Shown: piece after piece, positions 44,531-56,010 of the stretch
Layout of the letters: each line of letters starts with the position of its first letter
Numbering within the stretch: position 1 is the stretch's first letter
From: Prostheceraeus crozeri
Lineage: Eukaryota; Platyhelminthes; Polycladida; Euryleptidae
NCBI GenBank assembly: GCA_907163375.1
Contig: CAJQUW010005269.1
Span: 24,048-88,047 of the forward strand
Length of the DNA: 64,000 nt
Reading direction: 5' to 3'
Notes under the pieces: generated by a model
What the model was told of the DNA's origin: nothing
The model's database searches: none
The model's input: only the letters and a program-made list of their open reading frames with translations
Position numbers and translations under genes: made by a program

Positions 44531-44639
44531 ATAAAATAAGAATTACAAGGCACCGATTTTTCGCTACTTAACAGAATTTTTAACCCATTGAATTTTCTGA
44601 GGACTAATTTTTCGCTAATAAGGAGGGCCATGCATGTTA

Positions 44640-46026
44640 GTTTACATTGACATTGATATGTGTGTCCTAAGAGTATAGAGATTTTGGCAACTGTTTTCTT
44701 AACAAGAGACCAAAACTGTGGGGACATATGCACCGTCATTGTTGTGCTGCCATTTTTTTATCACCATTTCGTGAAGTGAGTGAGTCGCGGGGCAAAACTG
44801 TGGTGTAAGAGAAATATTCTTTCACATCCACAGTTTTGCAGACAGTACATTTCGAAAACTGTTGTCTTATAAAAGATTTTGACAACTGTTTTCTTAACAA
44901 CCCTCACAGTTGGACTAGATCTATACGGACTTTTTTCTCAAATGTTACAAAGAACTGAATGTTTTATAATTTAATTTACCTCCATAAACGTGTATTTTTT
45001 GTAATGTTCCTAAGTTATTCAGTTCTATTTGTAGCAGTGGCCAACCGGAAAATCATAAAAAACTGCTTTGTAAAAATATGGAAGAGCTATAATCCATTTT
45101 TTATAGCAAAAAATACATTGAAATATTGATACATGTATATTAGTTGACTTGATTATCGAAATAGGCATTTCATTTTGAGTAAACATTATACAATTCCTTG
45201 AACAAGATTCGGGTTTTTGATTATTTATTCATGTACAAACCAGGGTATAGAAACATTCACCTAATAATTTTGGATATAACGTGTAAATGAGAAGCTAAAT
45301 TATGAAATGAAAATTGTTTATTATCTAGCTGGTATTTCAGATAAGCTTCAGATTCTAATGCGCTTACATGTAGTTACACAAAGTTTTAAAATGTATTAAA
45401 CGTTAATAAAATCATCGATTTAGTTATCTGTTAGGCAGAATTACTAGTTCATTGTTTTGAAAGACTCTATAACACCGAAACCCACAGAATATTGAGCCCA
45501 TTTCGGTGTTACACCGTCGTTCAGAATCTGCAGAATATTTTATTCGGATAAATTTAATGTTGGCAGAATGTTTAGTTAATGAACAACGCCATCGATGCTT
45601 AACACAACTTAAAGATTTGACATTGACATTTGCATTTCAATAGAAATGTGTTTCCTCAAAGACTTTACTGGACATTATGACAAGATTATCCTTCTCTTCC
45701 AATGATTTATTGTGATCCCCGTTAAACTTCTTACAATGTGCTTAATTGTTTATTTGTTGAACATCTTACCGACCTAATGTACACAGTGAGAGATGTTTAG
45801 AAAGCCCTTTTTATTACCTTTCTATGAAGTGATTAAGTGTCGGGCAAAACTGTGGTGTAAGAGAATAATTCACACAGTTTCGCAGACTGCAATCTGAAAA
45901 ATGTGGTGTAAGAGAATTTGATGACTAGTTTTCTTAACACTAAAACGAAACTGTGGAGACATGTACACCCTCACTGTGGTGTAATGTAGGGGTAAGAAAC
46001 TGTGGTGTAATTCGGTTGCACCACGA
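44640..46026. repeat. Direct-repeat pair with ctgtggtgtaag motifs
   Basis: The segments 44680-44900 and 45820-46020 share gtttcttaaca, aaactgtggrgacat and gggcaaaactgtggtgtaagag, in the same order and direction. The word ctgtggtgta(a) occurs at least four times. A perfect 11-bp hairpin TAACACCGAAA/TTTCGGTGTTA lies between at 45470-45511. This could be an element with terminal direct repeats or two copies of one short repeat. There is no coding content and no class assigned. Confidence 0.5.
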
Positions 46027-46030
46027 GTCA

Positions 46031-46750
46031 ATTGTATTACCGCCTGCAACGCATCATTGATATTGTCTTGCTGTCTCGATGCGAGTTAACTCGGGCTCAG
46101 TTTCTCATTGTATTACCGCCTGCAATGCATCATTGATATTGTCTTGCTGTCTCGATGCGAGTTAACTCGGGCTCAGTTTCTCATTGTATTACCGCCTGCA
46201 ATGCATCATTGATATTGTCTTGCTGTCTCGATGCGAGTTAACTCGGGCTCAGTTTCTCATTGTATTACCGCCTGCAATGCATCATTGATATTGTCTTGCT
46301 GTCTCGATGCGAGTTAACTCGGGCTCAGTTTCTCATTGTATTACCGCCTGCAACGCACCAGTGATATTGTCTTGCTGTCTCGATGCGAGTTAACTCGGGC
46401 TCAGTTTCTCATTGTATTACCGCCTGCAACGCATCATTGATATTGTCTTGCTGTCTCGATGCGAGTTAACTCGGGCTCAGTTTCTCATTGTATTACCGCC
46501 TGCAACGCACCAGTGATATTGTCTTGCTGTCTCGATGCGAGTTAACTCGGGCTCAGTTTCTCATTGTATTACCGCCTGCAATGCATCATTGATATTGTCT
46601 TGCTGTCTCGATGCGAGTTAACCTGGGCTCAGTTTCTCATTGTATTACCGCCTGCAACGCACCAGTGATATTGTCTTGCTGTCTCGATGCGAGTTAACTC
46701 GGGCTCAGTTTCTCATTGTATTACCGCCTGCAACGCACCAGTGATATCAG
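46031..46750 (+). repeat. 76-bp minisatellite, 9.5 copies
   Basis: Units start (attgtattaccgcctgcaa) at 46031, 46107, 46183, 46259, 46335, 46411, 46487, 46563, 46639 and 46715. The period is exactly 76 bp, over 95% identical between units. Each complete unit contains the palindrome GAGTTAACTC (altered to GAGTTAACCT in the eighth). Two main variants occur, gcatcattgata and gcaccagtgata. The last unit breaks off after gcaccagtgatat. Confidence 0.9.
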
Positions 46751-48298
46751 TCATCGATCTCTGTATTATCGATACTACATATCCATATATTTACAATTAT
46801 CCATCCTGAATGGTCATATTTTCAATTTGATGCAGACCTATACAATACAAGATGATACAGAAAAGTCGATTATTTTCTCATCATCGGTGCTTCATCTGCT
46901 GTTAACAAATATTTAGAGAAGCTAAATGTCAAGTTTTGATGATTTGTTGGCATTCAGAATGAAGAAAAAATATAAATTTATAGTATGGACCGCAGTAGTT
47001 GCGCTATTACTGTCACCGCCTCAGTTAATGGTTAATTGTTCTCGAGCAAGTAATATACTTAATTCCCATTTATAATGGACTATTTATAATTTGTAGTATG
47101 CTATTTTATATTTCTAATTGTAAATTAAAATCTACAGTAATTTACATTTGTCGTATACTTGTGAAACACAGGTACTGCTGAGCACAATTAAAAGGGGCTC
47201 ACATAATTCATCACTTTAGAAAAGACTAGATCGTGTGATATAATGAGCTTGATATCGTAAAAAGGGAAACTCTAATTAACTTTCAAGCCAGTTTTTGTTT
47301 TCAGAAATTGATGGCATCGAACAATCAATTGAATTATTTTGTCATCACCATTTCAATAGTAGTATCTTAGTATTATCGTCCTAGTTGAAAATTGTGTAAT
47401 AAATCATAATTTATTAGATCTATAGGATCCAGAGCGCATAAATATGAATATACATGTATACTTAAAACATAGAGATCCTTACTCCAGTATGGAGTAGGAT
47501 GCGTAATACTTACAACGGCTAGTCGACTCAACTTCTAAAGGGACGAGAAATAAAACTTTTAAAAATTGCAGCGTTGCATACAACGAGGTCGCTGCGACCC
47601 CATCTCATACTCGGAACATTTTGTGCTAGATCAAGCACTTCATTCATTATTCATGAACAATGGCAGGTAGATTTACTATCAAACATCTGCCCCTTAATAC
47701 ACACAAGAAAGTATGATGCAGGCCTAGAGTTCCCAAGGTGATCAATACATACTGCGTGACAAAAATATCTCAAAAAACACTTAGGATAAATTATTTTCAT
47801 TAAAGAAGGAGCATCAAAACTATAACTTTCGAAGATAACAATTTATTTCACACATATCTAGCAACTTGCATGCCCCCCCTAGCATTATAATGCAAGCTCA
47901 AATTCCATTGTTCGTAGAGTTCACCCCCATTTCTCTTGCTCAATGTGTTCTCATTGCTATTCATCCAATCTTTCGGAAATTGCAGAGGTATTATCACTTG
48001 TCTGGTGTCATCTGTACAGCTGCACATTGTTATCTTGGAATAAAAGATGCAACTTTTCCTTCTTTTTCCATCTTCATATGGCTATGCTAGAGAGGGCACC
48101 TAGAAATTTGTTTGCGAGTAAGATTGACTATTACACATTTTAGAGCTGCCATTGATTAGAAATGAGAAGTGGTAAGTTTTTTTCTGTCAGGTATTATAGC
48201 TTTTGATACTTGTGTTCATATTTACGAGAAGAAACACTGCAATATTCGATATAGCGTCATACCGTGAGTTATGTCACATTTCTCTCAGTAGGTATAGT
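46751..48298. other. Intergenic, nothing recognised
   Basis: AT-rich. Short frames only. No repeats identified. Confidence 0.45.
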
Positions 48299-48302
48299 TT
48301 AA

Positions 48303-48641
48303 CCCTCAGAGACCGGAGCTTTTTCACAGTGGACCCCTTTTACAAATTCTTAGTTTACCTGCTTAAATCGATATCAAATCATTAGGAAAGTTGATTTTAA
48401 GTAAAACAATTTCTTGTGGGACTTTCTACACCCTCTGAGACCTCAGGGGGGTTCAGTAGATACCCTTGGCCTATCTACCATACTTCTACTGATTCAATCG
48501 AAATGAAATAGCACATACCGATTCACTGTCAAAATGATTTTACATGGGCATGAGAGGTTGATATATATATCCTCGGCACGAAAAATGAAATAGAAAAATA
48601 TGACTCCGGGGTCCACTGGACCCCCGTCAGGTCTTTGAGGG
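48303..48641. mobile_element. TTAA-flanked MITE (piggyBac type), 339 bp
   Basis: Ends CCCTCAGAGACCGGA (48303-) and, inverted, CCCTCAAAGACCTGA (ending 48641), flanked on both sides by TTAA (48299-48302 and 48642-48645). CCC starts plus TTAA duplication are the piggyBac signature. The right end carries an extra palindrome gggtccactggaccc, and a similar cagtggacccc lies near the left end. No coding capacity. Confidence 0.75.
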
Positions 48642-48645
48642 TTAA

Positions 48646-48700
48646 AGCTATCATATATTCTCTTGATAAAGTTAACTCAGGATTTTCGGGAATTGATGTA
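48646..48700 (+). repeat. Dispersed repeat family R3, left part interrupted by mariner 2
   Basis: The words ttgataaagttaactcagg and ggaattgatgta correspond to 59190-59220 (ttgacaaagctaacccaaac ... gaattgataa). The mariner at 48701-50454 separates this part from the rest at 50457-50710. Confidence 0.45.
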
Positions 48701-50454
48701 CAGGGTGACTCAAAAGTCTTAATCGGGTTTCAAGTCAAGATTTCTCAGTAAGTATTTGCACTAGAAACTCAATTTTTCGTTTATACTGTAGAGGAAGAAC
48801 CAGAATTTTAGTAACATATCGCAATTTGTGAAAAAAATCAAGTTAGAGGTCGAACTACTTGCTCATTCATTTTATGGAGGTCAACCAATTTATCAAATGG
48901 TATGAAACATTGTCCGCTTACGATTTGTTTCTCATTGACTACAACCACATGCTAATACTTCATCATTAAATTTGATTGATCAAGTGACCTGCTAAGTGTG
49001 AACAAGACTTAATGCACATGCGTCCATTGAAATAATAGCGGAAAGTTAATACGAAGGCATAATGAAGAAGGACAACAAAGAAGAATGCTAAGCTATCCAT
49101 TTCCATTAATGTGTGATTGGTACTTATGATAATTATCGAACTTCTACATTAGCTCAATAATTATGCATGACGTCCAAATGTCGTTGAATTGAAGCATAAG
49201 CATAGATATCTGTGAAAAGACTGATTTCGGAAACCGTTTAGTACTTAATAGCTGCTGATATTCACTTTTCTATCATAGAAACCAGTGATGTTATCTGTGC
49301 AAGATCGGATCAACGTTGTGTTGCTTATGGCTAAGCATAAGTCCGTAACTACCGCCCGACGGGAGTGGCCAAGAAATTTCACATCAAAGCCACCTTCTGA
49401 AAGCACATTCCGACTTGTGTTTAAGAAATTTAATGAGACGGGTTCTGTCCAAGATGCTGAGCGAAGTGGTCGCCCATCCCTTGATGAGGATGATGTTTTA
49501 CGTGTGAAAGAGGAGTTTGAGAACAATCCAAAATCGTCGGTGCGGGATGCAGCTAATCAGCTTGACATGCCACGCGAGACTGTTCGACGTACTCTGAAGC
49601 GAACAATTGGCATGAAATCATTTCACATTTCCCGTGTTCATGAACTGTTGCCAGACGACTATGAACCAAGGCTTCAGTTTTGTGAAGAAATTAGCCGGCT
49701 ATGTGATGATCCCAGCTTCATCCACAAGCTATGTTTTTCTGACGAGGCCATCTTTCATCTGAATGGCATAATTAACAGTCGCAACTGTGTGATTTGGGAC
49801 TATGAGAATCCACATTTATGTGACGAGATTCCTCGAAAGTCGAAAGGCTTGGTGGTCTGGGCGGCCATGTTTTGCGACCGGATCATCGGACCTTACTTCT
49901 TTGAAACAACGGTGACGAAAGACTCCTATCTCGAGATGCTGAGGGATTATTTCATTCCTGAACTGAAGAGACTACGAAGATTTTCCACGACAGTCTTCCA
50001 ACAAGATGGCGCTCCTCCTCATTGGGGTCTGAATGTGAGAGAATTTCTCAACATCCAATTCCCTAATCGATGGATTGGCAGGAACGGTCCCATCCACTGG
50101 CCAGCTAGGAGCCCAGATTTGACGCCTCTTGATTATTTTTTGTGGGGTCATACCAAGGAGATGGTGTACAAGAATAGGCCAACAGACAACGAAGAGCTGC
50201 GAGTGAAGATTGCAGAAGCAGTCCAGTCCGTGACGAAAGTCACGATCAACAAGACTTTTGAAAACTTTCAAAAAAGAGTCATTCTTTGTAATGAAGTAAA
50301 CGGAGCTCACTTCCAGCATATATTGTAAAAATGCAAGTCTCTTTGGAAATTCTGGTTCTTCCTCTACAGTATAAACGAAAAATTGAGTTTGTAGTGCAAA
50401 TACTTACAGAGAAATCTCAATTTGAAACCCGATTAAGACTTTTGAGTCACCCTG
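48701..50454 (+). mobile_element. Mariner-like transposon 2, apparently intact
   Basis: A 1754-bp element with ~107-bp inverted repeats beginning CAGGGTGACTCAAAAGTCTT. The two ends differ at about five positions. It is flanked by TA (48699-48700 and 50455-50456). It contains one uninterrupted transposase frame with all three catalytic residues. The 5' leader between TIR and ATG is about 480 bp. It is inserted in repeat family R3. Confidence 0.85.
49288..50328 (+). CDS. Mariner-like transposase, full length (DD41D by count)
   Basis: From the ATG at 49288, 346 codons to TAA: MLSVQDRINVVLLMAKHKSV opens a helix-turn-helix domain (SESTFRLVFKKFNETGSVQD), then a GRPR-like SGRPSLDEDD hook, a second HTH (SSVRDAANQLDMPRETVRRT), a linker, and the catalytic core: KLCFSDEAIFHLNG (first D), FQQDGAPPHWG (second D), WPARSPDLTPLDYFLWG (third D). 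I count 41 residues between the second and third Asp, matching the DD41D (rosa-like) class rather than classical DD34D mariner. The C-terminus is family-like. No stops or shifts, so the protein could be functional. It would cut and paste the flanking TIRs at TA sites. Confidence 0.8.
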   Translation: MLSVQDRINVVLLMAKHKSVTTARREWPRNFTSKPPSESTFRLVFKKFNETGSVQDAERSGRPSLDEDDVLRVKEEFENNPKSSVRDAANQLDMPRETVRRTLKRTIGMKSFHISRVHELLPDDYEPRLQFCEEISRLCDDPSFIHKLCFSDEAIFHLNGIINSRNCVIWDYENPHLCDEIPRKSKGLVVWAAMFCDRIIGPYFFETTVTKDSYLEMLRDYFIPELKRLRRFSTTVFQQDGAPPHWGLNVREFLNIQFPNRWIGRNGPIHWPARSPDLTPLDYFLWGHTKEMVYKNRPTDNEELRVKIAEAVQSVTKVTINKTFENFQKRVILCNEVNGAHFQHIL

Positions 50455-50456
50455 TA

Positions 50457-50710
50457 TATCGCTTTGTGAGAAAAGCCTAGAGACAAAGCTTAGAAATGTC
50501 AATTTATTCGTCTCTCAGATTGGACTTCATGATATTCTACAAATACCAAAAAATCAAAAAGAATCAGAAATTACTCACCTCTTATGAATTGGCAAATGTT
50601 TGATAATAATTCAGAAACCAAAAATCATGAAAACTGGCGAAGTCTGGAGGCTAGGTAGATGCTCAAATTTAAATACCAGTCAACTTTCTATCAGTGCAAC
50701 TTGTGAGCAT
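50457..50710 (+). repeat. Dispersed repeat family R3, right part
   Basis: About 75-80% similar to 59225-59480 (agagacaaagctta / agagacaagactaa; tctacaaataccaaaaaatc / ctacaaaaatatcaaaaatt; gaggctaggtagatgctcaa / gagggcaggtagacgtttaa). The other copy lacks the transposon and so shows the empty site. Confidence 0.55.
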
Positions 50711-52200
50711 ATAAATATCAAACATCTGCAAAGTTTCAAAGAAATATCATATTATGCAACGGGTGTGCAATGTCAGATTAATTATACGTGTCTGTAGAAA
50801 TATAATCCGCTGCTGTATGGTTATTATCTGCGAATGAACAGATAAGCCCAGATATTTGAAGGTGCATGGACGAGACAGGGACTCCTGCATATACATATAG
50901 CAACACCTGAACGGAACGCAAAGTTACATTTCTACATAATACGGCCGATTCTGCTGTAGATTGAGAGAAATTCGTTTTTATTGAGTGGAATTGTTATCAT
51001 TTTATAAGACAGTGTTATAGGAGTCCATATGTACATGTATGTAGGAGCCGATAGAAATGGATCTACGTCGATGCATTTCTAACTCACCAGTGATATCGGA
51101 ACAGGTGCCGCATTCGTGGACTCTTTTGCCCTGTATGACCGCAGGTGTGAATTAAATCATGCTATTTATATCAGCAGAAGGTTGTTTCGATGCGAAATGG
51201 AAATAGATAATTAGGTCACTTGTGACGCTAAGATTATTTGTCTAGCACTCACTAGGCTAGAAGTTTCTTGACAGTTAGAAACCTTTTATGCATTGCAAAT
51301 GCTAGTGTTTGCTAGGGGTAGCAAACACTACCTAGCACTCACTAGGAAGTTCATCCTAGATAGTGTTGGCTTTTTATGCATACCAGCCTATATAATGACG
51401 GATTTGTCGCGGTAGCGAGTGATTGAGCGAGCGAGGTTTTCAGTCGTTCACGAGCTGAAGAACGATCCGAGCTGCAGAATCTCAAAATATATTAAGCTTA
51501 TTCGATATACATGTATCGACTATGCATCTTTCGGCTACAATTTACTCTTGTACATGTGCATTAAAATGAAAAATTGTAGATTCTGATACCTGGATGTGCC
51601 TACATGTAGATCTCTATGGAAAGTATTGGAGATCGGCAGATGCTGCAGATGCCTATTTTCAAATATTTAATTGAAAACTAAATTATATATTTTTTTAATT
51701 TATATAAGAAACTAAGTTTATGTAAATTAATTCATATATTTTAACGAAAACCGCGCATATTCTGTGGCATTTTTACGAATGCAAATATGAAGAAATTCTG
51801 TTTTGAGATGCACAACACAATTGGATATTACTTAAATTTCCTCGGGGATTCAGTATACTCGTATATACAACTTTTTCACACATTACTGACATTTTTCGTC
51901 GACACGTTAGATTACCAGTTATTATAAGTGCTAAATGATACTTTTTGAGAACAAAACTTTTGATAGCATTGTGAAATATTTACTGCATCATCAGATGAGA
52001 ATGAGAACAACTGAATATTCATTAACTGTGCATGAGTATCTCAAATTTACTCCGGACATAGGTGCATGATTAAATAGGGAGTGGTGCTGATGTTGAGTAA
52101 TGTGGAAAAGGTCTGCCTGATATTCCAGAAATTTGATGAAATAGCAATTATTCAGGTACATTCTGATTTCTCTACTTGGAATACAAATGTTTAATTATTC
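50711..52200. other. Intergenic, with a small hairpin cluster at 51242-51346
   Basis: The word ctagcactcactagg occurs at 51242-51256 and 51332-51346, flanking a perfect 12-bp hairpin TAGTGTTTGCTA/TAGCAAACACTA (51303-51314 and 51319-51330, GGGG loop). This could be a tiny foldback element. Otherwise no genes. Confidence 0.45.
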
Positions 52201-52206
52201 TATTAA

Positions 52207-52440
52207 CAAAAAGTGAAAATCTTCTTTGAGTTTGAGAATTTGAAGAGAACGCTAAGAAGGCGGGTCTTTCATGCGATTATTTTCACTGAGCTCTCGCTGC
52301 CTCTTTGCTTGATTGTAGAGCCAGTTTCTGCCGTGTCTCGCTGGCAGCGAGAGCAAGCAGTGAAAATAATTGCATGAATGACTTGCGCCTTCTTAACGTT
52401 CTATTCGAATTCACAAACTCAAAGAAGATTTTCACATTTT
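52207..52440. mobile_element. Foldback element 1 with a displaced third arm
   Basis: Arms of about 95 bp (52207-52304 and 52345-52440) are inverted copies: aaaatcttctttgagtttg ... aaggcgggtctttcatgcga on the left and its complement on the right. A further copy of one arm (gcagtgagagctcagtgaaa ... cgccttctagacgct) follows at about 52515-52590. No coding capacity. Confidence 0.65.
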
Positions 52441-52599
52441 GGAAGTTGTGACTGCCTTACTTGTGATTATCTTACTGCTGCATTGTTCAATCAGTTTCTG
52501 CCGTGTCCTGCTACAAAGTGGCAGTGAGAGCTCAGTGAAAATAAACGCATGTATGACTTCCGCCTTCTAGACGCTTTATTCTATTTACAAAATGTTTTG

Positions 52600-53375
52600 A
52601 AATATGAATGTTGAAATCCAGTATACGTATCATAAACATAATTAATAAACTGCTTCCACCTATATTATAAATTTGCCGCTGTCGTCCGGGAAGTGCATGG
52701 AAAATAAACTGAGTGAACTGATTGTGAACTGAGAAGGTAGAGTGAATTTAAAATGAAAGGCCAGCTGAGTGAAGGGTAAAATATGTCAAATGAACTAGAA
52801 ACTGAGTGAACTGAAGCAATTACATCGTTCGAATTCATTGACCGAGACAGTGGAAAGCAATCGTTGAATCGAGATAAAGTCATGCTCATAAACGTCGCGT
52901 AACGATAACGGTTGATAGTAGTTAAAGCTAGACTGTAGCTTTGTATTACACCTGTCTTCACCGACCTAGGTCATATTCTGGGGACGTACATGTAGACAAT
53001 TTAGCAATTTCAAACTCTGCACTGTAAAACCAAACCCTGTCACATAAGTGACCAATAATGTTCCCCAACGCATACTCGTCGTATGAGTCACACTTGTTCA
53101 CATGTTTTGTGACTTCCATGTGTATACGACGAGCACTTAACACATTCACTGCCAAGAAGAGTAAACTCGTTGATACCATGGTATGTAGTATAGCGTACAC
53201 ATTGGTCAAAAGGAATGATAATCTTCAAGTACAAGGTAGTCAAATCAGAATAAGATTACAAATACTCAAATTCAAGTAACTGCTGATGCAACAGGATGTC
53301 TAGCTTTTTTAGAACTAACCATTAGCAATGACAGACATAAATGGAATGTTTTGAATATATTGTCTTGGCTTTTTT
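52600..53375. other. Intergenic, nothing recognised
   Basis: Frames of 73-98 codons (52665-53279, both strands) lack family features. Confidence 0.4.
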
Positions 53376-53656
53376 CATGGTTTGAATGTAGTTGGAAAGA
53401 GCCAATATTGAAAGATGGTGATTTTATTTTCTTTTTTGTTATTTTTTACAATTAATTTCAGTTAACATCCGTTAACTATCTTCAGGTAAAAAGGAAGGAA
53501 GTTATGGTATTAATTTCCTCCAATCACAATTTCCTTCCTTTTTTACCTGAAGATAGTTAACGGATGGTAGCTGAAATTAATTTTAAAAAATAACAAAAAA
53601 TAAAATAAAACCAGCATCTTTCAATATTGGCTCTTTCCAACTACATTCAAAACATG
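53376..53656. mobile_element. Foldback element 2 (near-perfect hairpin)
   Basis: Arms 53376-53505 and 53526-53656, about 130 bp each, separated by only ~20 bp. Left: catggtttgaatgtagttgg ... gttaactatcttcaggtaaa; right: the complement, roughly 93% identical. It lies within or beside the LINE relic that continues at 53660-53818. Confidence 0.7.
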
Positions 53657-53659
53657 AAT

Positions 53660-53818
53660 GGAATGGACGACATCTTTCGCTTAATAGTTCTACAATATGG
53701 TATTCGGATGTACCCAGAATACCTAAGTCTCTTAGGGGTCATTGGGAATGGAGAGCATGACTATGATTAATTTCAGCGTAGCGGAAAAGCTTGCGGTTTA
53801 TATTCTCTCGTTTTTTTC
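53660..53818 (-). pseudogene. LINE relic, 3' part (left of piggyBac)
   Basis: The - strand reads, across two frames, a C-terminal LINE-like pattern: SPFPMTPKRLRYSGYIRIPY then RTIKRKMSSIP, comparable to the SRLRISDHFSIPFSRTARRSN ending at 14100. It is separated by the piggyBac element from the matching upstream part at 58305-58436. Short and diverged. Confidence 0.4.
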
Positions 53819-54182
53819 TTAACCCTTTCACAGCGGCTAATGTATTGAAAAATTATTCCTTCACATGCGGACGGCTCGCTGTGCGAGTCATAAGAAGTTT
53901 TCCTCTCAGTGCGGCATGGCCTGCTCTACGAGCCATAAAATTCAGCGGGAAAACACGTGTTAAAGTGATAAGATAATGAAGGACGAAATGTTGATAACTT
54001 TGGAGAACATTTTTTTACTTGGGGCGTATCGGTATCTCTTATCGCAAAACATGTCATTGTCATCCAAACGTTGACGCGGAAACCCTTTTATCTCAAACAG
54101 TGCATTTGCTAATATTTGGCTAATAAACCTGATTTCTTCAGAACTGATTTTTTTCCAATTGAGATTGTGAACACTGACTATT

Positions 54183-56010
54183 ATGTACCGCAAACGATAT
54201 TCACTGGATCGTACTGTAGAATTGATCTGCCTAAACAGTGACGACGAAATGGATAATGTTAGTGAAAGCGACTCTGATGATTCAGATCAGTTTTCCGTCC
54301 TACCGCAGTTGCCTATGTTGCCGCCCGATCCATCACCTGTTAACTTTACGTCATTCGCCAAAGCTGATTCTCCACCTATTCTCAGGGATTCCTTCGTGTC
54401 CTCCGCTTCGGGCTCAGCTCCCGTTTCTCGCCCGACTTCTGCTCAAATTACCAGTCCGTGGAAATTTGTAGAAGAGGCAAACGATAGTCGCTCGGAGCTC
54501 CCAACCTTTCTCGGTGCCCCAGGTCTTCGAACAACATACGAAGAAACAATGCTGTCAAATACAAGTGATGTTGACATTTTGCAGAAGTGCTCTCAGTTTT
54601 TTTGTCACGGATGAATTAATCGAAACACTTGTGCAATTTACAAATATTCGTGCTCCGATCTGTCTTCAAACAGAAACTCTAAAGCCCCATTCTCGCTTTA
54701 GAAATTGGACTAATTGCTCTTTCGCCGAAATGAAGAAATTTATCGGTGTCGTGCTGCTGATGGGCGTCGTGAGGAAGCCTCAACTCACTGACTACTGGAG
54801 TACTGATGATTTAGTTTGTACTCCATTCCTTTCACCCCACATTTTCTCTTACACGAGATCGTTTTCTCTTGATTTTACATATTATTCGATTCGCAAATTA
54901 TGAAGATTTCGGTGGCGAACAGAATTGTCTTCGTAAGATTCAGCCATTTGTTAACATGATTCGTTCGATTTGTAAGGATGTGTATGGGCCATCTCAGAAT
55001 GTAACTGTGGACGAGTCTTTACTTTTACACAAAGGTCGGCTGTATTTTTCAAACAATACATACCGGCGAAGAGAAGGCGCTTCGGAATCAAAAGTTATTT
55101 TTTATGCGAAAGTGACTCTGGTTTTACATTGAACTTTTCATTTCACACTGTAAAAGCAGATCATGATCAGTTGCCTCCGCTTGTTCTAGTCTCAGTGTAT
55201 CGGAGCGAATCGTTGTTTATCTTTGTGATGAACTATTGGATTTAGGATACACTGTTTTGGTGTGATAATTGGTTCAACAGTGTCACGTTGGCCAATTATT
55301 TATTATCAAGAAGAACGCTTTTAGTCGGCACTATTTGTTCGAACCGTGGTGTCCCGTCCATGCTTCAGGAGGCCGTGGTAAATGTAAGAGAGACAAAGTT
55401 TTTGCGCTCGGACGACTTGCTTCTATCTAAATTTTGTGATAGAAAGTCGTCTGGACAGAAAATTGCTTTTATGATTGACACAAAAACAAAGCTTCTCCTT
55501 CCGATTGTCAGCGTGTTATAAAAGGTGGAAAGAGAATAATTTTTAGAAATAGTAGCCTACTACCATGTCTGAGTATAACAAATTTATGGGAGGAGTTGAT
55601 CGTGCTGATCAAATTTTACATACTTATGACGCAACTCGAAAATCATACCGCTGGTTCCATAAAGTGTGTACATATACATCTTATTCAACGAATGCGCCTC
55701 AATGCCCACATTGCTTATTCCATTTACGGGGGCAAGGAAAATTTTCAAAATTTTTTAATGTCATGTGTTCGCCTCTTTCTGTGTGAAACAGGGGTTGGGA
55801 GGCAATCTCTTATACCTCGAAATGCATCGTGTGCTTCAAACTCGCATTTTCCATCTAAGTTTCAACCAAGAGGAAATAGCATTCATCCGACTAAAAGATG
55901 CCGTGTGTGTGTGTTACTCACTTGGTAGGATTAAAAAACTACCTCATTTTGTGATTCCTGTCCAGGAAAACCGGGTCTTTGTATTACTTCCTGTTTTGGC
56001 AATTACCACT
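54183..56010 (+). pseudogene. piggyBac transposase (PGBD type), frameshifted
   Basis: The ATG at 54183 opens an acidic N-terminus (DDEMDNVSESDSDDSDQF). Core pieces in order: FTNIRAPI with FAEMKKFIGVVLLMGVVRKP and QLTDYWSTDD; NVTVDESLLLHKGRLYFSNN, with the first catalytic Asp at 55011-55013; a DNWFNS site with Asp at 55264-55266; LANYLLSRRTLLVGTICSNR; and YNKFMGGVDRADQILHTYDA with Asp at 55598-55600. The C-terminal cysteine-rich finger (KRCRVC ... FCDSC ... GLCITSCFGNYH) lies at about 55890-56010. All three Asp of the DDD triad are present, but the reading frame changes several times (near 54597, 54895, 55125, 55515 and beyond), so it is dead. Confidence 0.8.

Noticed and set aside
46031-46750. 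CRISPR-like array
   Set aside because: The repeats are contiguous 76-bp units without unique spacers; this is a eukaryotic minisatellite.
52665-53279. Frames of 73-98 codons on both strands
   Set aside because: Overlapping opposite-strand frames with no family features.
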